DNA of 64,000 nucleotides. Origin: JAPOXR01 sp964291445. Lineage in GTDB: Bacteria > Pseudomonadota > Alphaproteobacteria > Rhodobacterales > Rhodobacteraceae. Under the pieces are notes generated by a model. It did no database searches, had not been told where the DNA came from, and saw nothing but the letters and a program-made list of their open reading frames with translations. Shown piece after piece: positions 1 to 9,015 of the stretch. Both the position numbers and the translations under genes were made by a program. The stretch lies in assembly GCA_964291445.2 (NCBI GenBank), contig OZ219862.1:186001-250000 (forward strand), given 5' to 3'. Every line of letters starts with the position of its first letter. The stretch's first letter is position 1.

Positions 1-1
1 A

Positions 2-721
2 CTGGTGTGGTCGCCGACCCGGGATGACGGGGAAATCCCCGACGAAGACGGCATGTACGTGGAGTTTGACGAGACGAATTTGCGATCCCTGGACCGGTTT
101 CCGGGACGTGACCGCAACGAGCAGGGAACCCGGTTGAATTTGGGGGTCAGGCATTCGGGTCGTCTGGCCAGCGGAGCCGGTTTCGACTGGATGGTCGGCG
201 GAATTGTCCGCAACCGCGAAAACCGGCAGTTTTCCCGGGCCAGCGGGCTTTCCGGCAAGCGGTCCGACCTGGTGGCGGCAGGGATGCTGGAACTCGGCGG
301 CGGGCTGACGATCAACCAGCGGGCGGTGCTCGATTCCGGGATGGATGTCAGCAAGGCCGAGTCGCTGATTCGCTTCGACAGCGAGGACATGCATGCGACT
401 CTGGGCTATTCGCGGCTGCTGAAGGACGAAAGCAAGGGCATGACCAATGACGTGGAGTCGGTGCTGGTTTCGGGGGAACAGTCGCTGGACGATGACTGGT
501 GGGTCATCGGCGAGTTGCAATATGATCTGAACCGGGAGGGAGACAACAATGCGGGGTTGCAGCTTTCCCGTCGCAGCCGGTGCCTGCTGGTAACATTCGG
601 CCTTGATCGGACTCTGAAGACGGCAACCGCGCCCAGGGCAAAAACCAAGCTGGAATTCAACCTGTCATTGTTGGGCTTGATGAATGACGGCGATAGTGCC
701 AAATCGGGCTGCAACTCGTGA
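2..721 (+). CDS. lptD: LPS-assembly protein LptD, C-terminal part (5' end outside window)
   Basis: This is the last ~239 codons of an outer-membrane protein that opens left of the window; the frame is already open at base 2, so no start is present. It reads as beta-barrel sequence: alternating hydrophobic/polar strands with many Gly, Arg and Asp turns, for example the LQYDLNREGDNNAG stretch. In LptD this C-terminal barrel, with LptE, inserts lipopolysaccharide into the outer leaflet. The assignment leans strongly on context: surA, pdxA and rsmA follow directly, the classical lptD-surA-pdxA-rsmA order in Proteobacteria. surA starts 19 bp after the stop. The final residues (about 30) look less barrel-like than usual. 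Confidence 0.8.
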   Translation: MVWSPTRDDGEIPDEDGMYVEFDETNLRSLDRFPGRDRNEQGTRLNLGVRHSGRLASGAGFDWMVGGIVRNRENRQFSRASGLSGKRSDLVAAGMLELGGGLTINQRAVLDSGMDVSKAESLIRFDSEDMHATLGYSRLLKDESKGMTNDVESVLVSGEQSLDDDWWVIGELQYDLNREGDNNAGLQLSRRSRCLLVTFGLDRTLKTATAPRAKTKLEFNLSLLGLMNDGDSAKSGCNS

Positions 722-740
722 TTTCAGCGGACTGGATTCA

Positions 741-1958
741 ATGATCCCACATGTCAGGCAGGCGGCATGCGTCGCCCTTCTCATCATGCTTCCGGCGCTC
801 GCATCTGGCGGGCCTTTCAGCACGGCCATCAGCGTCAACGGGTCGGTGATCAGCAATTACGACATCGAGCAGCGAATGCGGATGCTGCGGGTCCTGGGCA
901 TAGACGGCAATTTGCGGGGCAAGGCGGAGGATGCGCTGGTCAATGACCGGCTGTACCTGCAAGAGGCCGAAAGGCTGGGCATTGCGGCCGGACCATTGCT
1001 GGTCGAGGATGGGCTTGCCGAATATGCAAGTCGGCTCCAGATGACGCCGGAACAGTTCTTCGGCCATCTCGGCGCCGCCGGCGTGAACAGGGACACCGTT
1101 GTCGAGTTCATCCGGGCCGGCGTGACCTGGCGAGAAGTGGTAAGCGCCAGGTTCGGACGGGTCGCCCGCGAGGTGACCGATGACGAGATCGACCAGGCGC
1201 TGGCGCTTCGGGGCACTGCCCAGAGTGAACAGGTACTGCTGTCCGAAATTGTCATGCAGTTCAGGCCGGCGACACGGGACCGCATCGTCGGCATCGCCGA
1301 CACCATCGTGCGGACGGTCAGATCGTCAGGCGGGTTCGCCGAAGCCGCCCGCTCGCTATCGGATGCCCCCAGCGCCCAACAGGGCGGCGCCATTGGCTGG
1401 GTCGCCTTCGACAATATCGACAGCAATACCAGGGGCCGCCTGCAGCGGGCAGCCAATGGCACCGCGGTCGGCCCGTTCATATCCGGGAATTCGGTCACCG
1501 TCCTGTTCAAGCGGGACACGCGGCAGGTGGAGATCCAGCAACGGGGATGGTTTGCCGATGATTACGCCACGCTCAGGGTGTATGGCAGCGGCAGTCAATC
1601 GGCCCGCGGCGTGGCCGAGGCCATCCGGGCGAGGCTGGATACCTGCAATGACCTGCTGGCAGAGTCGCGGCGCTTCCCGAAGGGAAGCCATTTCCGCATG
1701 ACATCGGCACCGGAGGAGACGGTCGAGAATCTGCGAGAACCCCTGGGCAGGCTGGATGCCGGCGAGACGACAATTATCGGCTCGGCGAGTGCCAGCGCCG
1801 ATACCGTGGTGATCCTGATGCTGTGCGATCGCAAATCGGGAATTGATCCGGAGTCGCGGCAGGCGGTTCTTGGCAGCCTGCGAAACGAGAAGGCGGAGGA
1901 TCTGTCGCAGAAGCTGCTCTCCAACCTGCGGGCAGCCGCCATCATCAAGAGATATTGA
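741..1958 (+). CDS. surA: Periplasmic chaperone / peptidyl-prolyl isomerase SurA
   Basis: A 405-residue periplasmic folding factor for outer-membrane proteins. I start at the ATG at 741 because it gives a clean signal peptide (MIPHVRQAACVALLIMLP, cleavage near ALASG); the open frame extends further upstream into the lptD end but that would bury the signal. The SurA N-terminal domain follows (SVNGSVISNYDIEQR, residues ~30-150). One parvulin-like rotamase segment is visible at about residues 165-260 (LSDAPSAQQGGAIGWV), and a poorly conserved C-terminal part follows. The stop overlaps the pdxA start by 4 bp, implying translational coupling. SurA assists barrels such as LptD, so the pairing is functional. 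Confidence 0.87.
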   Translation: MIPHVRQAACVALLIMLPALASGGPFSTAISVNGSVISNYDIEQRMRMLRVLGIDGNLRGKAEDALVNDRLYLQEAERLGIAAGPLLVEDGLAEYASRLQMTPEQFFGHLGAAGVNRDTVVEFIRAGVTWREVVSARFGRVAREVTDDEIDQALALRGTAQSEQVLLSEIVMQFRPATRDRIVGIADTIVRTVRSSGGFAEAARSLSDAPSAQQGGAIGWVAFDNIDSNTRGRLQRAANGTAVGPFISGNSVTVLFKRDTRQVEIQQRGWFADDYATLRVYGSGSQSARGVAEAIRARLDTCNDLLAESRRFPKGSHFRMTSAPEETVENLREPLGRLDAGETTIIGSASASADTVVILMLCDRKSGIDPESRQAVLGSLRNEKAEDLSQKLLSNLRAAAIIKRY

Positions 1959-2938
1959 ACAGAGCGGTTGCACTGACTGCCGGCGAACCGGCCGGCATTG
2001 GACCGGAGCAGGCGCTTGCGGCCTGGGCGCGTCTCAGGGGGCATCAGCCCTATTACCTGCTTGCCGACCGGGGCATGGTCGCCGACCGGGGCTCGCCCAC
2101 CCCGGTGATCGAGATCGAGCACCCGGGCGAAGCGGTGGCGGCGTTCGAACGGGGCCTGCCGCTGATGCACCGTCCCTTCCCGGCACCGGTTCGGCCCGGC
2201 AAGCCTGATCCGGCCAATGCTGGCGCCATCCTGGCGTCGATCCGGACCGCGGCTGGCCATGCCTGCTCTGGCCTGGCGGCAGCCATCTGCACGGGGCCGG
2301 TCAACAAGCGGATCCTGGTCGTCGGCGGCGGCTTTGGCCATCCGGGCCAGACCGAGTTCCTGGCCGACCTGTGCGATACCCGGCGGGCGGTGATGATGCT
2401 GGTATCGCCAAGCCTGCGGGTGGTGCCGGCAACGACCCATATTGCCCTGGCCGACGTGCCGCAGTCGCTGGACCGGGAAACGCTCATCGATGTGTGCGAG
2501 ACCACGCTGTCGTCACTGTCCCGGGACTTCGCAATTTCGCAGCCGCGGCTGGAGCTTGCCGGACTCAACCCGCATGCCGGAGATTCGGGTCTGTTCGGTG
2601 AGGAGGAACGGGAGATCATCATTCCTGCCATCAGCGAGCTCAGGGCCCGCGGTCATGCGGTGCTTGGCCCGACATCGGCCGACACCATGTTCCACTCGCA
2701 GGCGCGCACGCGCTATGATGCCGCCATCTGCATGTATCACGACCAGGCACTGATCCCCTTCAAGACCCTGGATTTTTTCAACGGCGTCAATGTCACCCTC
2801 GGTCTGCCGATCGTCCGGACCTCGCCCGATCACGGGCCAGCGCTGGACATTGCCGGGACCGGGACTGCCCGGTCGACAAGCCTGGAGGAGGCAATCCTGC
2901 TCGCCGGCAGGCTGGCCGACGCCCGATGCCACCAGTGA
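1955..2938 (+). CDS. pdxA: 4-hydroxythreonine-4-phosphate dehydrogenase PdxA
   Basis: A 327-residue NAD-dependent dehydrogenase of pyridoxal 5'-phosphate synthesis that oxidises 4-phosphohydroxy-L-threonine; the product condenses with deoxyxylulose phosphate through PdxJ. Family signatures seen: the N-terminal LTAGEPAGIGPE, HPGQTEFLADL, NPHAGDSGLFGEEE (metal and substrate region) and MYHDQALIPFK, with the conserved His residues. The start is a TTG that overlaps the surA stop as TTGA, so initiation probably depends on surA translation. The 3' end overlaps rsmA by 13 bp. Length is normal for the family. Confidence 0.93.
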   Translation: MNRAVALTAGEPAGIGPEQALAAWARLRGHQPYYLLADRGMVADRGSPTPVIEIEHPGEAVAAFERGLPLMHRPFPAPVRPGKPDPANAGAILASIRTAAGHACSGLAAAICTGPVNKRILVVGGGFGHPGQTEFLADLCDTRRAVMMLVSPSLRVVPATTHIALADVPQSLDRETLIDVCETTLSSLSRDFAISQPRLELAGLNPHAGDSGLFGEEEREIIIPAISELRARGHAVLGPTSADTMFHSQARTRYDAAICMYHDQALIPFKTLDFFNGVNVTLGLPIVRTSPDHGPALDIAGTGTARSTSLEEAILLAGRLADARCHQ

Positions 2939-3807
2939 CCCACGGCATCGACCGGCTCCCCCCCTTGCGCGAGGTCATTGCCAGGCACGGCTTGTCGGCG
3001 CGCCGACAATTGGGGCAGAATTTCCTGCTCGATCTGAACCTGACGGCAAAGATCGCCCGCATGGCCGGCCCGCTTGCCGGCCATTCCGTGCTGGAAATCG
3101 GGCCGGGGCCGGGAGGACTGACCCGCAGCCTGGTGCTGGGCGGGGCCGCCAAGGTGGTGGTTGTGGAAAAGGATGCACGGTTCCTGCCGGCGCTGGACGA
3201 GATTTGCCAGGCAGCAGGCGGCGTGGTCACCGTCATTCACGGTGATGCCCTGGAGATCGACCCGGCGCAGCTGATTTCGCCCCCTGCCCGCATTATTGCC
3301 AACCTGCCATACAATATTGGCACCGAATTGCTGGCCAGATGGCTGTCGGTGCCCATATGGCCGCCGCCATGGTCAAGCCTGACGCTCGCCTTCCAGAGCG
3401 AGCTTGCCGACAGGCTGGTGGCGGGGCCAGGTGGAAAGACCTATGGAAGGTTGTCGATCCTGGCCCAGTGGCGCTGCTCGGTCAGCATCGCCATGTCAGT
3501 GCCATCATCGGCCTTCGTTCCACCGCCGAAGGTCGAATCGAAAATCGTGCATTTCGAATGCCTGCCGGAGCCGGTTGCCAGAGCCAGGCCGGAGATCCTG
3601 TTCAGGCTGGTCAGATCGGCATTCGGCCACCGACGAAAAATGCTTCGGTCCAGCCTGAAGAAGGAGACACCAAGAATTGTCGAATTGCTGAGTTCCGCAG
3701 GAATTGCCGCCGATGCCAGGGCAGAGTCGATCGGAATTGCCGAGTATTGCGCCCTGGCCCGGAAGTTCGAGCAACTGGAACATTCTCCGGCACAGGAGCA
3801 AGGGTAG
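2926..3807 (+). CDS. rsmA: 16S rRNA dimethyladenosine transferase RsmA (KsgA)
   Basis: A 293-residue SAM-dependent enzyme that dimethylates two adjacent adenosines near the 3' end of 16S rRNA during small-subunit assembly. The family opening ARRQLGQNFLLD is present, followed by the SAM motif I VLEIGPGPGGLTR and the catalytic motif IV NLPYNIGTEL; the C-terminal helical domain contains FGHRRKMLRSSL, typical of KsgA. The ATG lies inside the end of pdxA (13 bp overlap), so the gene belongs to the lptD-surA-pdxA-rsmA operon. No terminator with a T-run was seen after the stop. Confidence 0.95.
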   Translation: MPPVTHGIDRLPPLREVIARHGLSARRQLGQNFLLDLNLTAKIARMAGPLAGHSVLEIGPGPGGLTRSLVLGGAAKVVVVEKDARFLPALDEICQAAGGVVTVIHGDALEIDPAQLISPPARIIANLPYNIGTELLARWLSVPIWPPPWSSLTLAFQSELADRLVAGPGGKTYGRLSILAQWRCSVSIAMSVPSSAFVPPPKVESKIVHFECLPEPVARARPEILFRLVRSAFGHRRKMLRSSLKKETPRIVELLSSAGIAADARAESIGIAEYCALARKFEQLEHSPAQEQG

Positions 3808-3823
3808 TGTCGGCAGGACGGCA

Positions 3824-4026
3824 TCGGCAATCGCCCGTTCGGGGATGGCTGCCGCCGCCCCCGGAAGTCGGCAAAATCGTGTCGGGGCGGAAAGTTCCAG
3901 CACATATCCATTCGGGACTAACGACGGATGTTTCGCCGGATGTCGGGATAAAGCGTGTCGGCAATCGCCCGCTCGAGGCTGGCGTCCGGTGCCTCCCCGG
4001 ATCGCGGCAAATTGGTGTCGGACGGA
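3824..4026. repeat. Imperfect ~68-nt direct repeat between rsmA and the DUF4167 gene
   Basis: Two related segments, 3824-3891 and 3958-4026, both begin tcggcaatcgcccg and end in gtgtcggNNcgga, about 134 bp apart. Read on the reverse strand they encode similar phrases in different frames (ERAIADTLYP and ERAIADAVLP; LPRSGEAP and LPTSGGGG), also reminiscent of GPTSGEA near the DUF4167 C-terminus. I infer a decayed duplication of a reading-frame tail, or a local repeat; no intact gene remains here. Confidence 0.5.
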
Positions 4027-4035
4027 GTATGTCGG

Positions 4036-4476
4036 TTATTCAGGGCAGGCGGCCGCCGCCTCACCGGATGTCGGTCCGACGGGCATTCGTCGCAGGCCCA
4101 ACGCATCCGGATTGACCTTGTCGGTGCCATTGGCCTGCACAACCGGCTCCGGCGCGGTGTCGGCCGGTCTTGCCGAGTTTTCGGCGGCTGCCTGCTGTTC
4201 CTGCCTGGCAAGTTCCTTTTGTCGCAGTGCATCGCCGAGAATCCTGACATAGTGCTCCGAGTGCTGGCTGTAGCTTTCGCCGGCAACCCGGTCGCCGGCC
4301 AGGAACGCATCCCGGGCCAGGGCCTGGTACTTGTCGATGATCTGCTGTGGATTGCCCCTGACCTTGCCGTCCGGGCCGGAACTTTCAAACACCCGGTTTA
4401 CGATATTCCCACTGCTCCGCCGATTACTCTTGTGCCGTGAACGCGACTTGTTGGAAGTTCTCATGTCTCTTGCCAT
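4036..4476 (-). CDS. DUF4167 family protein (alphaproteobacterial, RNA-binding-like)
   Basis: A 146-residue conserved protein of unknown function. The N-terminus is strongly basic (SRSRHKSNRRSS) and is followed by the family core: NRVFESSGPDGKVRGN, IDKYQALARDAFLAGDR and a tract containing YSQHSEHYVRIL. The rest is a low-complexity Gln/Ala/Pro-rich tail. The basic head suggests nucleic-acid binding, but that is inference. In many Alphaproteobacteria this gene lies just downstream of prmC; here it has the same orientation as prfA-prmC but is separated by an accessory insert. The start could also be the internal ATG at 4464 (MRTSNK). Confidence 0.85.
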   Translation of the reverse strand: MARDMRTSNKSRSRHKSNRRSSGNIVNRVFESSGPDGKVRGNPQQIIDKYQALARDAFLAGDRVAGESYSQHSEHYVRILGDALRQKELARQEQQAAAENSARPADTAPEPVVQANGTDKVNPDALGLRRMPVGPTSGEAAAACPE

Positions 4477-4860
4477 TTTGTTTCTTTTACAATGTGGGCC
4501 AATATCGGTCGTCGGAGACCGGGATCCAGCAGCCTGATTTACGGATCATTTGCCCTGTATGGCGGACCTGGCTGTTACTGAGCGAGGCGCCCGCGAGGTT
4601 TCCATCGAAAACGTGCGTGCCGACATGTGACTCTTCCTGAAATCACATTGCCTGCCGAGAAAGTCCCGATAGCCAAGTTCGGCGGCAACACACAAGGTAA
4701 ACTCGATTGCCGCAACTGCCGTGAAGGTTATGCCATGAATCCTGGCTTGTGCAGTGCATGGCCAAAAAACTTTCCTGCTGTTACGATTTTGCAACTAATT
4801 TCACACCGAACCGGCGCGGTCATTGACCGGCCGCCGCCTGAAGCAACCATTACCCCAACT
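4477..4860. other. Intergenic stretch upstream of the DUF4167 gene; no convincing gene
   Basis: This 384-bp stretch is visibly richer in A and T than its surroundings and should hold the promoter of the reverse-strand DUF4167 gene. An open frame at 4627-4872 (+, 81 codons) has no recognisable features and I do not call it. No repeat or RNA structure stood out. It forms the left edge of the accessory insert. Confidence 0.4.
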
Positions 4861-5250
4861 TCATTGAACTGACGGATACAGCGACTTCAGCTTCATCCAG
4901 GCATCCCTGGCCCTGAACCGCCAGCCCACCGGCTTCGCCGACGCGATGCGATTCTCCTCCCATGCGCCGACCCCACACATCATCGTCTCCCGGTCGGGTA
5001 TCCGGCGATCACTGCCGGGACAGCACGCCGGTCCCGATCTCCGCCATGCCCTGCCAGCTGCCATGTTTCGGTGTGATGGATCTCGAGCCTTCCGGCCAGC
5101 TGCAACGCCTCCTCGGGCATAAAGGTCTCGTAGAGCGAGGATGCTTGTGCGTGTTCAGATTGTCCATCACCGGGACGATGTCCATGTCCGGAAACTGCGT
5201 AACGGCGAGGTGTTTCAGCGCCCTGGCAAAGTCCCTACCCTCGTGGAGTG
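4861..5250 (-). pseudogene. IS630-family transposase, C-terminal remnant with several frameshifts
   Basis: The reverse strand carries the end of an IS630-type DDE transposase. Recognisable pieces in order are VMDNLNTH (around the second catalytic Asp), SLYETFMPEEAL, LEIHHTP, TPKHGSWQGMAEI with GVLSRQ (catalytic Glu region), RRIPDRET and KLKSLYPSVQ before the stop at 4861. These lie in different frames: I see shifts near 5140, 5075 and 5015, so no full protein can be made. The N-terminal half and inverted-repeat ends are missing, and the remnant abuts a resolvase remnant on the opposite strand. Confidence 0.8.
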
Positions 5251-5593
5251 GAAGCTGGACCGGCTCGGCCGCTCCCTGCGTCAACCCGTTCAAACGGTTG
5301 ACCAGCCGCACAAAGGAGAGGACCGCCTGCGAGTCCTGGTCGGCCCGCTGGCGGCAGACACGTCCGATCCGGCCGGCCGGATCGTCTTCCACGTGTTTGC
5401 GGCGCTCTCCGAATACGAACGGGAACCCATACGGGAGCGCGCCAGGGCCAGCATCGCCGCTGCCCGGGCGCGGGGGAAGATGGCTGGCCAGCCCTGGACG
5501 CCGATGTCGAAATTCCTGGAAGCGGCCGAGTTGATGAATGACCCGATGTGTCTCCGCAGGCAGCGGCCCGATCGGTGGGGATCAGCCGGATGA
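5231..5593 (+). pseudogene. Serine recombinase (resolvase/invertase) remnant
   Basis: The frame contains the conserved C-terminal half of the resolvase catalytic domain: LVEWKLDRLGRS, then DTSDPAGRIVFHVFAALSEY and IRERARASIAAARARGK. The N-terminal strand bearing the catalytic Ser is absent; upstream sequence is IS630 debris on the other strand. The middle (VDQPHKGEDRLRVLVGPL) has drifted from the usual consensus, and the C-terminal helix-turn-helix is not recognisable. The ATG at 5141 lies in unrelated sequence, so I treat this as a fragment from a transposon or phage. Confidence 0.7.
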
Positions 5594-5817
5594 CGCCCTA
5601 TCGCAACATGACACCGGACCGGGGGCTGAAACCGGAGGCCCGGCAGCGGCTGAAGCGGGAAAGTGATTCGAGAGCAGGCAGGCGAGCGAGTTGACCAGTC
5701 AGCCTGCGACAATCAGAGTAGGCGAGACCCGCATCAGTCATCAAATGGCGAGGGCGGCTCATACGGATCCGGGATGGCCAGCGGGTCGAAAAAGGGCGGC
5801 TTGTCACCTTCCACCGC

Positions 5818-6884
5818 TCATTCCGGCGGATGGTAGACTCCGTCCACAGTCGTGCCGCCATTGCCGTGATGGTAATCGGTGCGGCCTTTCAGAATCCCTT
5901 CGGCGCGGACGGCAGCAGCATTTGAACGTTGTGCGGCCAGGTCGCCCAGATATCCGACCAGGGTGGGGAAATCTCCTTCATCCGCTGCTATGAGCGCATC
6001 GATGTAGTCATCCTTCCTGTCCGCCGGGATCACCGGCGGGAATTCGCCAGCCTTTGCATAGGCGTATGCCATCAACAGCCGGGAGATCCGGCCATTGCCA
6101 TCCTGGAATGGGTGGATACGCACGAACTCATGATGGAGCCACGCCGCCTCAAGCTCCGGCGCCAGATCCAACCCGGCATGGCTTTCATGGAATGCAAGGA
6201 ACCGGTCCATCTCGGTCTGCACCTGTTCAGGAGGGCAGTATTCATGAACGAAGCCATCTCGCCGGCGCGGGTTGTTGGGACGGAGCTTGTACTGGCCCTT
6301 CCTGAGAGGGATCTCGATCCGGTTGCCGAAGGGATCGATGCCGGCGGCGCTCTCCTGGTGGCGGGTCAGGAGCAAATGCCATTCCTTGATCGCCGAGCCG
6401 ACAAGTGGCCGTTCTTCCCTGACATGGGCGAACACCATTTCAAGTGCGGCTTCCTGGTCTTCAAGGAGGCCCTTCAGCGTGCTGCCTGCGATCTCGATGG
6501 CCGAATGGGCTCCCCGCACCCCTTCGAAGCCTTCGGCGATCAATGTCTCGGTCACACCCCGGGCAAGAGATACAGGCCCTCGATCTGGCCTGTCTCGATG
6601 GCGAAGGCGCGCTTCTGTGTCCGCAGCCAGACATCCATCGAGGACCGGTCGATGGACGGGTCCTTGAGCTTCCGGCGGGCCTGCCGCCACCTGCCGGCAC
6701 AGGCGCGGGCATAGTCATGCTTCAATTGGCGGTGCTCCGGCGCAATGTCCCGCACTCGCCGCCAGATGGCGCCGATCGGTTTGTCTCTCTCGCCGCGCAT
6801 GGCTTCAACCCATGTGCACCGGCACAGCCAGGCAAGATCGCTGTTCAGTCCCGGCGAAGAGGCGAAATCAACCCCATCATCCAA
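5818..6884 (-). pseudogene. Fic/DOC-family protein (AMPylase-like) split by a frameshift
   Basis: The catalytic Fic motif HPFQDGNGRISR is intact at about 6079-6114 (HPFx(D/E)GNGRxxR); proteins with it transfer AMP or other groups to target hydroxyls. The N-terminal part lies in another frame (6552-6884) and ends ETGQIEGLY, containing a TGQIEG motif that matches the (S/T)xxxE(G/N) inhibitory helix of Fic proteins. At about 6568-6573 one base appears missing, so frame one runs into a stop while the expected continuation ARGVTETLIAEGF lies in the next frame. The TTG at 6884 is only a guessed start. Either this is a pseudogene, or a sequence error hides an intact self-inhibited Fic enzyme. It sits in an accessory insert between prmC and the DUF4167 gene. 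Confidence 0.8.
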
Positions 6885-7114
6885 GCGCAGCGCTGACCAG
6901 CGCCGGCCGTTGAGGCAGATCTTGAGAGACCTGGACCTGGAGTGTCCGGAAGATGGCCGTGTCCGCCAATCGCGTCCTTCTGCCTCTCGGGGTTACGATC
7001 ATCGCCGAAAATCGTGCGTCTGTGGGCCGGCATGCAATTGATGTCCGCACTCTTCTGCTGTTGTCATCAGGCAATGGCCAGCGATTGCAAACAGCCCCGC
7101 GGCGCCGACCGAAT

Positions 7115-7963
7115 TCAGGCAGTTGCCTGCACCGGCCCGTCCAGCATGACAACCAGCGCCCGCGGCCGCCCGTCGAGATCATCGAGGATGCGCTCGACCG
7201 CCCAGCCGCAACCGGTGACAATTTCCACGACCATCGCAAGCTGGCCGGCGCCGAATTCCAGCAGCAGGCGACCACCCGGCCGCAGCAACCCGCCGGCACC
7301 TGCGGCAATGCTGCGATAGGCCGACAAGCCGTCATCGCCCTCGGTCAACGCCATTTTCGGCTCCCAGCGGCGAAGCTCCGGCGGCGAGGCCTCATACTCG
7401 CCGGCCGACAGGTAGGGAGGGTTCGAGACAACCAGGTCGAACCGGCCAGAGATGCCGGTACACCAATCCGACCAGGAAATTTCGGCCCTGCCCTGCAGCC
7501 CGAGCCTGGCGCAATTGCGCCAGGCAACTTCCAGGGCGGCATGGCTGGCATCGGTACCGGTGCCGGTTGCTGCCGGCAATCCGACCAAGATCGAGAGCAG
7601 CAGGCATCCGCTGCCAGTGCCAAGATCAAGAATTCGTGCTGGATGAAGGCGGATCGCCTCCTCAACCAGGATTTCCGACTCTGGCCTGGGATCCAGCACA
7701 TCCGAGGTCACGGTGAACAGGTTCTGGTGAAAATGCCGCTGACCGATGATCTGCGAGACCGGGCGACGGGCTTCACGCTGGCTGACCCACTCCTCGAGCA
7801 ACGCCGATGCGGCACCGTCCACCGGCCCATGCAACTGCACCGCAATTCCGCCCCGGCGCCGGTTCGCCGCATTGGCCAACACCCAGGCATCCCCGGCCGG
7901 GTCCTCGACCCCGGCCATCCTGAAGCGTTCGGCGGCCGCCGAAATGACATCGGCCATCGTCAT
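7115..7963 (-). CDS. prmC: Release factor glutamine methyltransferase PrmC (HemK)
   Basis: A 282-residue SAM-dependent N5-glutamine methyltransferase that modifies the Gln of the GGQ motif in peptide-chain release factors. The SAM-binding motif ILDLGTGSGCLLLS and the diagnostic catalytic SNPPYLS are present; the N-terminal five-helix substrate-docking domain contains RRPVSQIIG. Its ATG overlaps the prfA stop (ATGA), so enzyme and substrate protein are translationally coupled. The GTGTDASHAAL tract shows some drift from the common motif II, but length and motifs are otherwise normal. Confidence 0.94.
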   Translation of the reverse strand: MTMADVISAAAERFRMAGVEDPAGDAWVLANAANRRRGGIAVQLHGPVDGAASALLEEWVSQREARRPVSQIIGQRHFHQNLFTVTSDVLDPRPESEILVEEAIRLHPARILDLGTGSGCLLLSILVGLPAATGTGTDASHAALEVAWRNCARLGLQGRAEISWSDWCTGISGRFDLVVSNPPYLSAGEYEASPPELRRWEPKMALTEGDDGLSAYRSIAAGAGGLLRPGGRLLLEFGAGQLAMVVEIVTGCGWAVERILDDLDGRPRALVVMLDGPVQATA

Positions 7964-9015
7964 GTGCCAAGCTCTGCGAGTTGCTCGGTCCGATCATGGG
8001 CGATGAGGGCATCCACCAGATCGTCGAGATCGCCGCCGAGGATTTGGTCCAGCTTGTGCAAGGTCAGACCAATGCGGTGATCGGTGATCCGCCCCTGCGG
8101 AAAATTGTAGGTTCGAATTCGCTCGGACCGGTCACCGCTGCCGACCTGCTGGCGACGGTTGGCCGCCCGTTCGTCAATGGCTTTCTGGCGCTCTAGCTCG
8201 TAGAGGCGTGATTTGAGCACCTTCAGCACGATTGCCCGGTTCTGGTGCTGGGATTTTTCCGAGGCGGTAATGACGATGCCGGTCGGCAAATGGGTAAGGC
8301 GTACCGCCGAATCGGTCTTGTTGACATGCTGTCCCCCAGCCCCGCTGGCCCGCATGGTGTCGATCCGCAGATCGGATTCACTGATCTCGACCTCGACATC
8401 ATTCGCCTCCGGAAGCACCGCCACCGTGGCGGCCGATGTATGGATCCGCCCGCCGGACTCGGTTGCCGGAATGCGCTGCACCCGGTGGACGCCCGACTCG
8501 AATTTGAGCCGGGAAAATGCTCCGGCACCGCTAACCTCCACCGTTGCCTCCCGGATGCCGCCCAGCATGGTCGAATTGACCGCCAGCGGGTTGAACCCCC
8601 ACCCCCGGGCCTGGGCGTATCGCTCGTAGAGGCGATAGAGATCGCCGGCGAACAATGCGGCCTCGTCGCCGCCGGTCCCGGCCCTGATCTCGACGATCGC
8701 CGACCTGTCGGCATCCACGTCCCGCGGCAGCAGCGCCAGCTGCAGATCGGCCTCAGCCTCGGCAAGCGAAACCCTGAGCGAACCCAACTCCTCGTCGGCC
8801 AATGCCCGCAATTCGGGGTCGGACAACATGGCTTCGGCGGCTGAAATCTCCTGTTCGATGGCATGATACTGGCGGATCTTTTCCACCACCGGTCTCAACG
8901 TGTTGTATTCACGGGAGTTTCGAACAAAATCCGGGTCGACGGCGCCGACAACCAGTGACCGCTCCAGCGCCTCGAACTTTTGGCTGATCTGCGCAAGTTT
9001 CTCTACGTTCAGCAT
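7960..9015 (-). CDS. prfA: Peptide chain release factor 1
   Basis: A 351-residue class I release factor recognising UAA and UAG. The catalytic motif appears as GAGGQHVNKTDSAVR; its Gln is the PrmC target. Further family blocks are IVEIRAGTGGDEAALFA and SGVHRVQRIPATE. I use the ATG at 9015 (MLNVEKLAQISQKFE), the usual RF1 opening; the open frame runs on upstream for about 79 codons of unlikely protein. It is translationally coupled to prmC. In many alphaproteobacteria hisS and ispG lie upstream; here ispG is 6.3 kb away with the RND genes between. Confidence 0.95.
   Translation of the reverse strand: MLNVEKLAQISQKFEALERSLVVGAVDPDFVRNSREYNTLRPVVEKIRQYHAIEQEISAAEAMLSDPELRALADEELGSLRVSLAEAEADLQLALLPRDVDADRSAIVEIRAGTGGDEAALFAGDLYRLYERYAQARGWGFNPLAVNSTMLGGIREATVEVSGAGAFSRLKFESGVHRVQRIPATESGGRIHTSAATVAVLPEANDVEVEISESDLRIDTMRASGAGGQHVNKTDSAVRLTHLPTGIVITASEKSQHQNRAIVLKVLKSRLYELERQKAIDERAANRRQQVGSGDRSERIRTYNFPQGRITDHRIGLTLHKLDQILGGDLDDLVDALIAHDRTEQLAELGT

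Noticed and set aside
4627..4872. 81-codon forward open frame in the DUF4167 upstream region
   Set aside because: No ribosome-binding site, no recognisable features, and it runs into IS630 debris.
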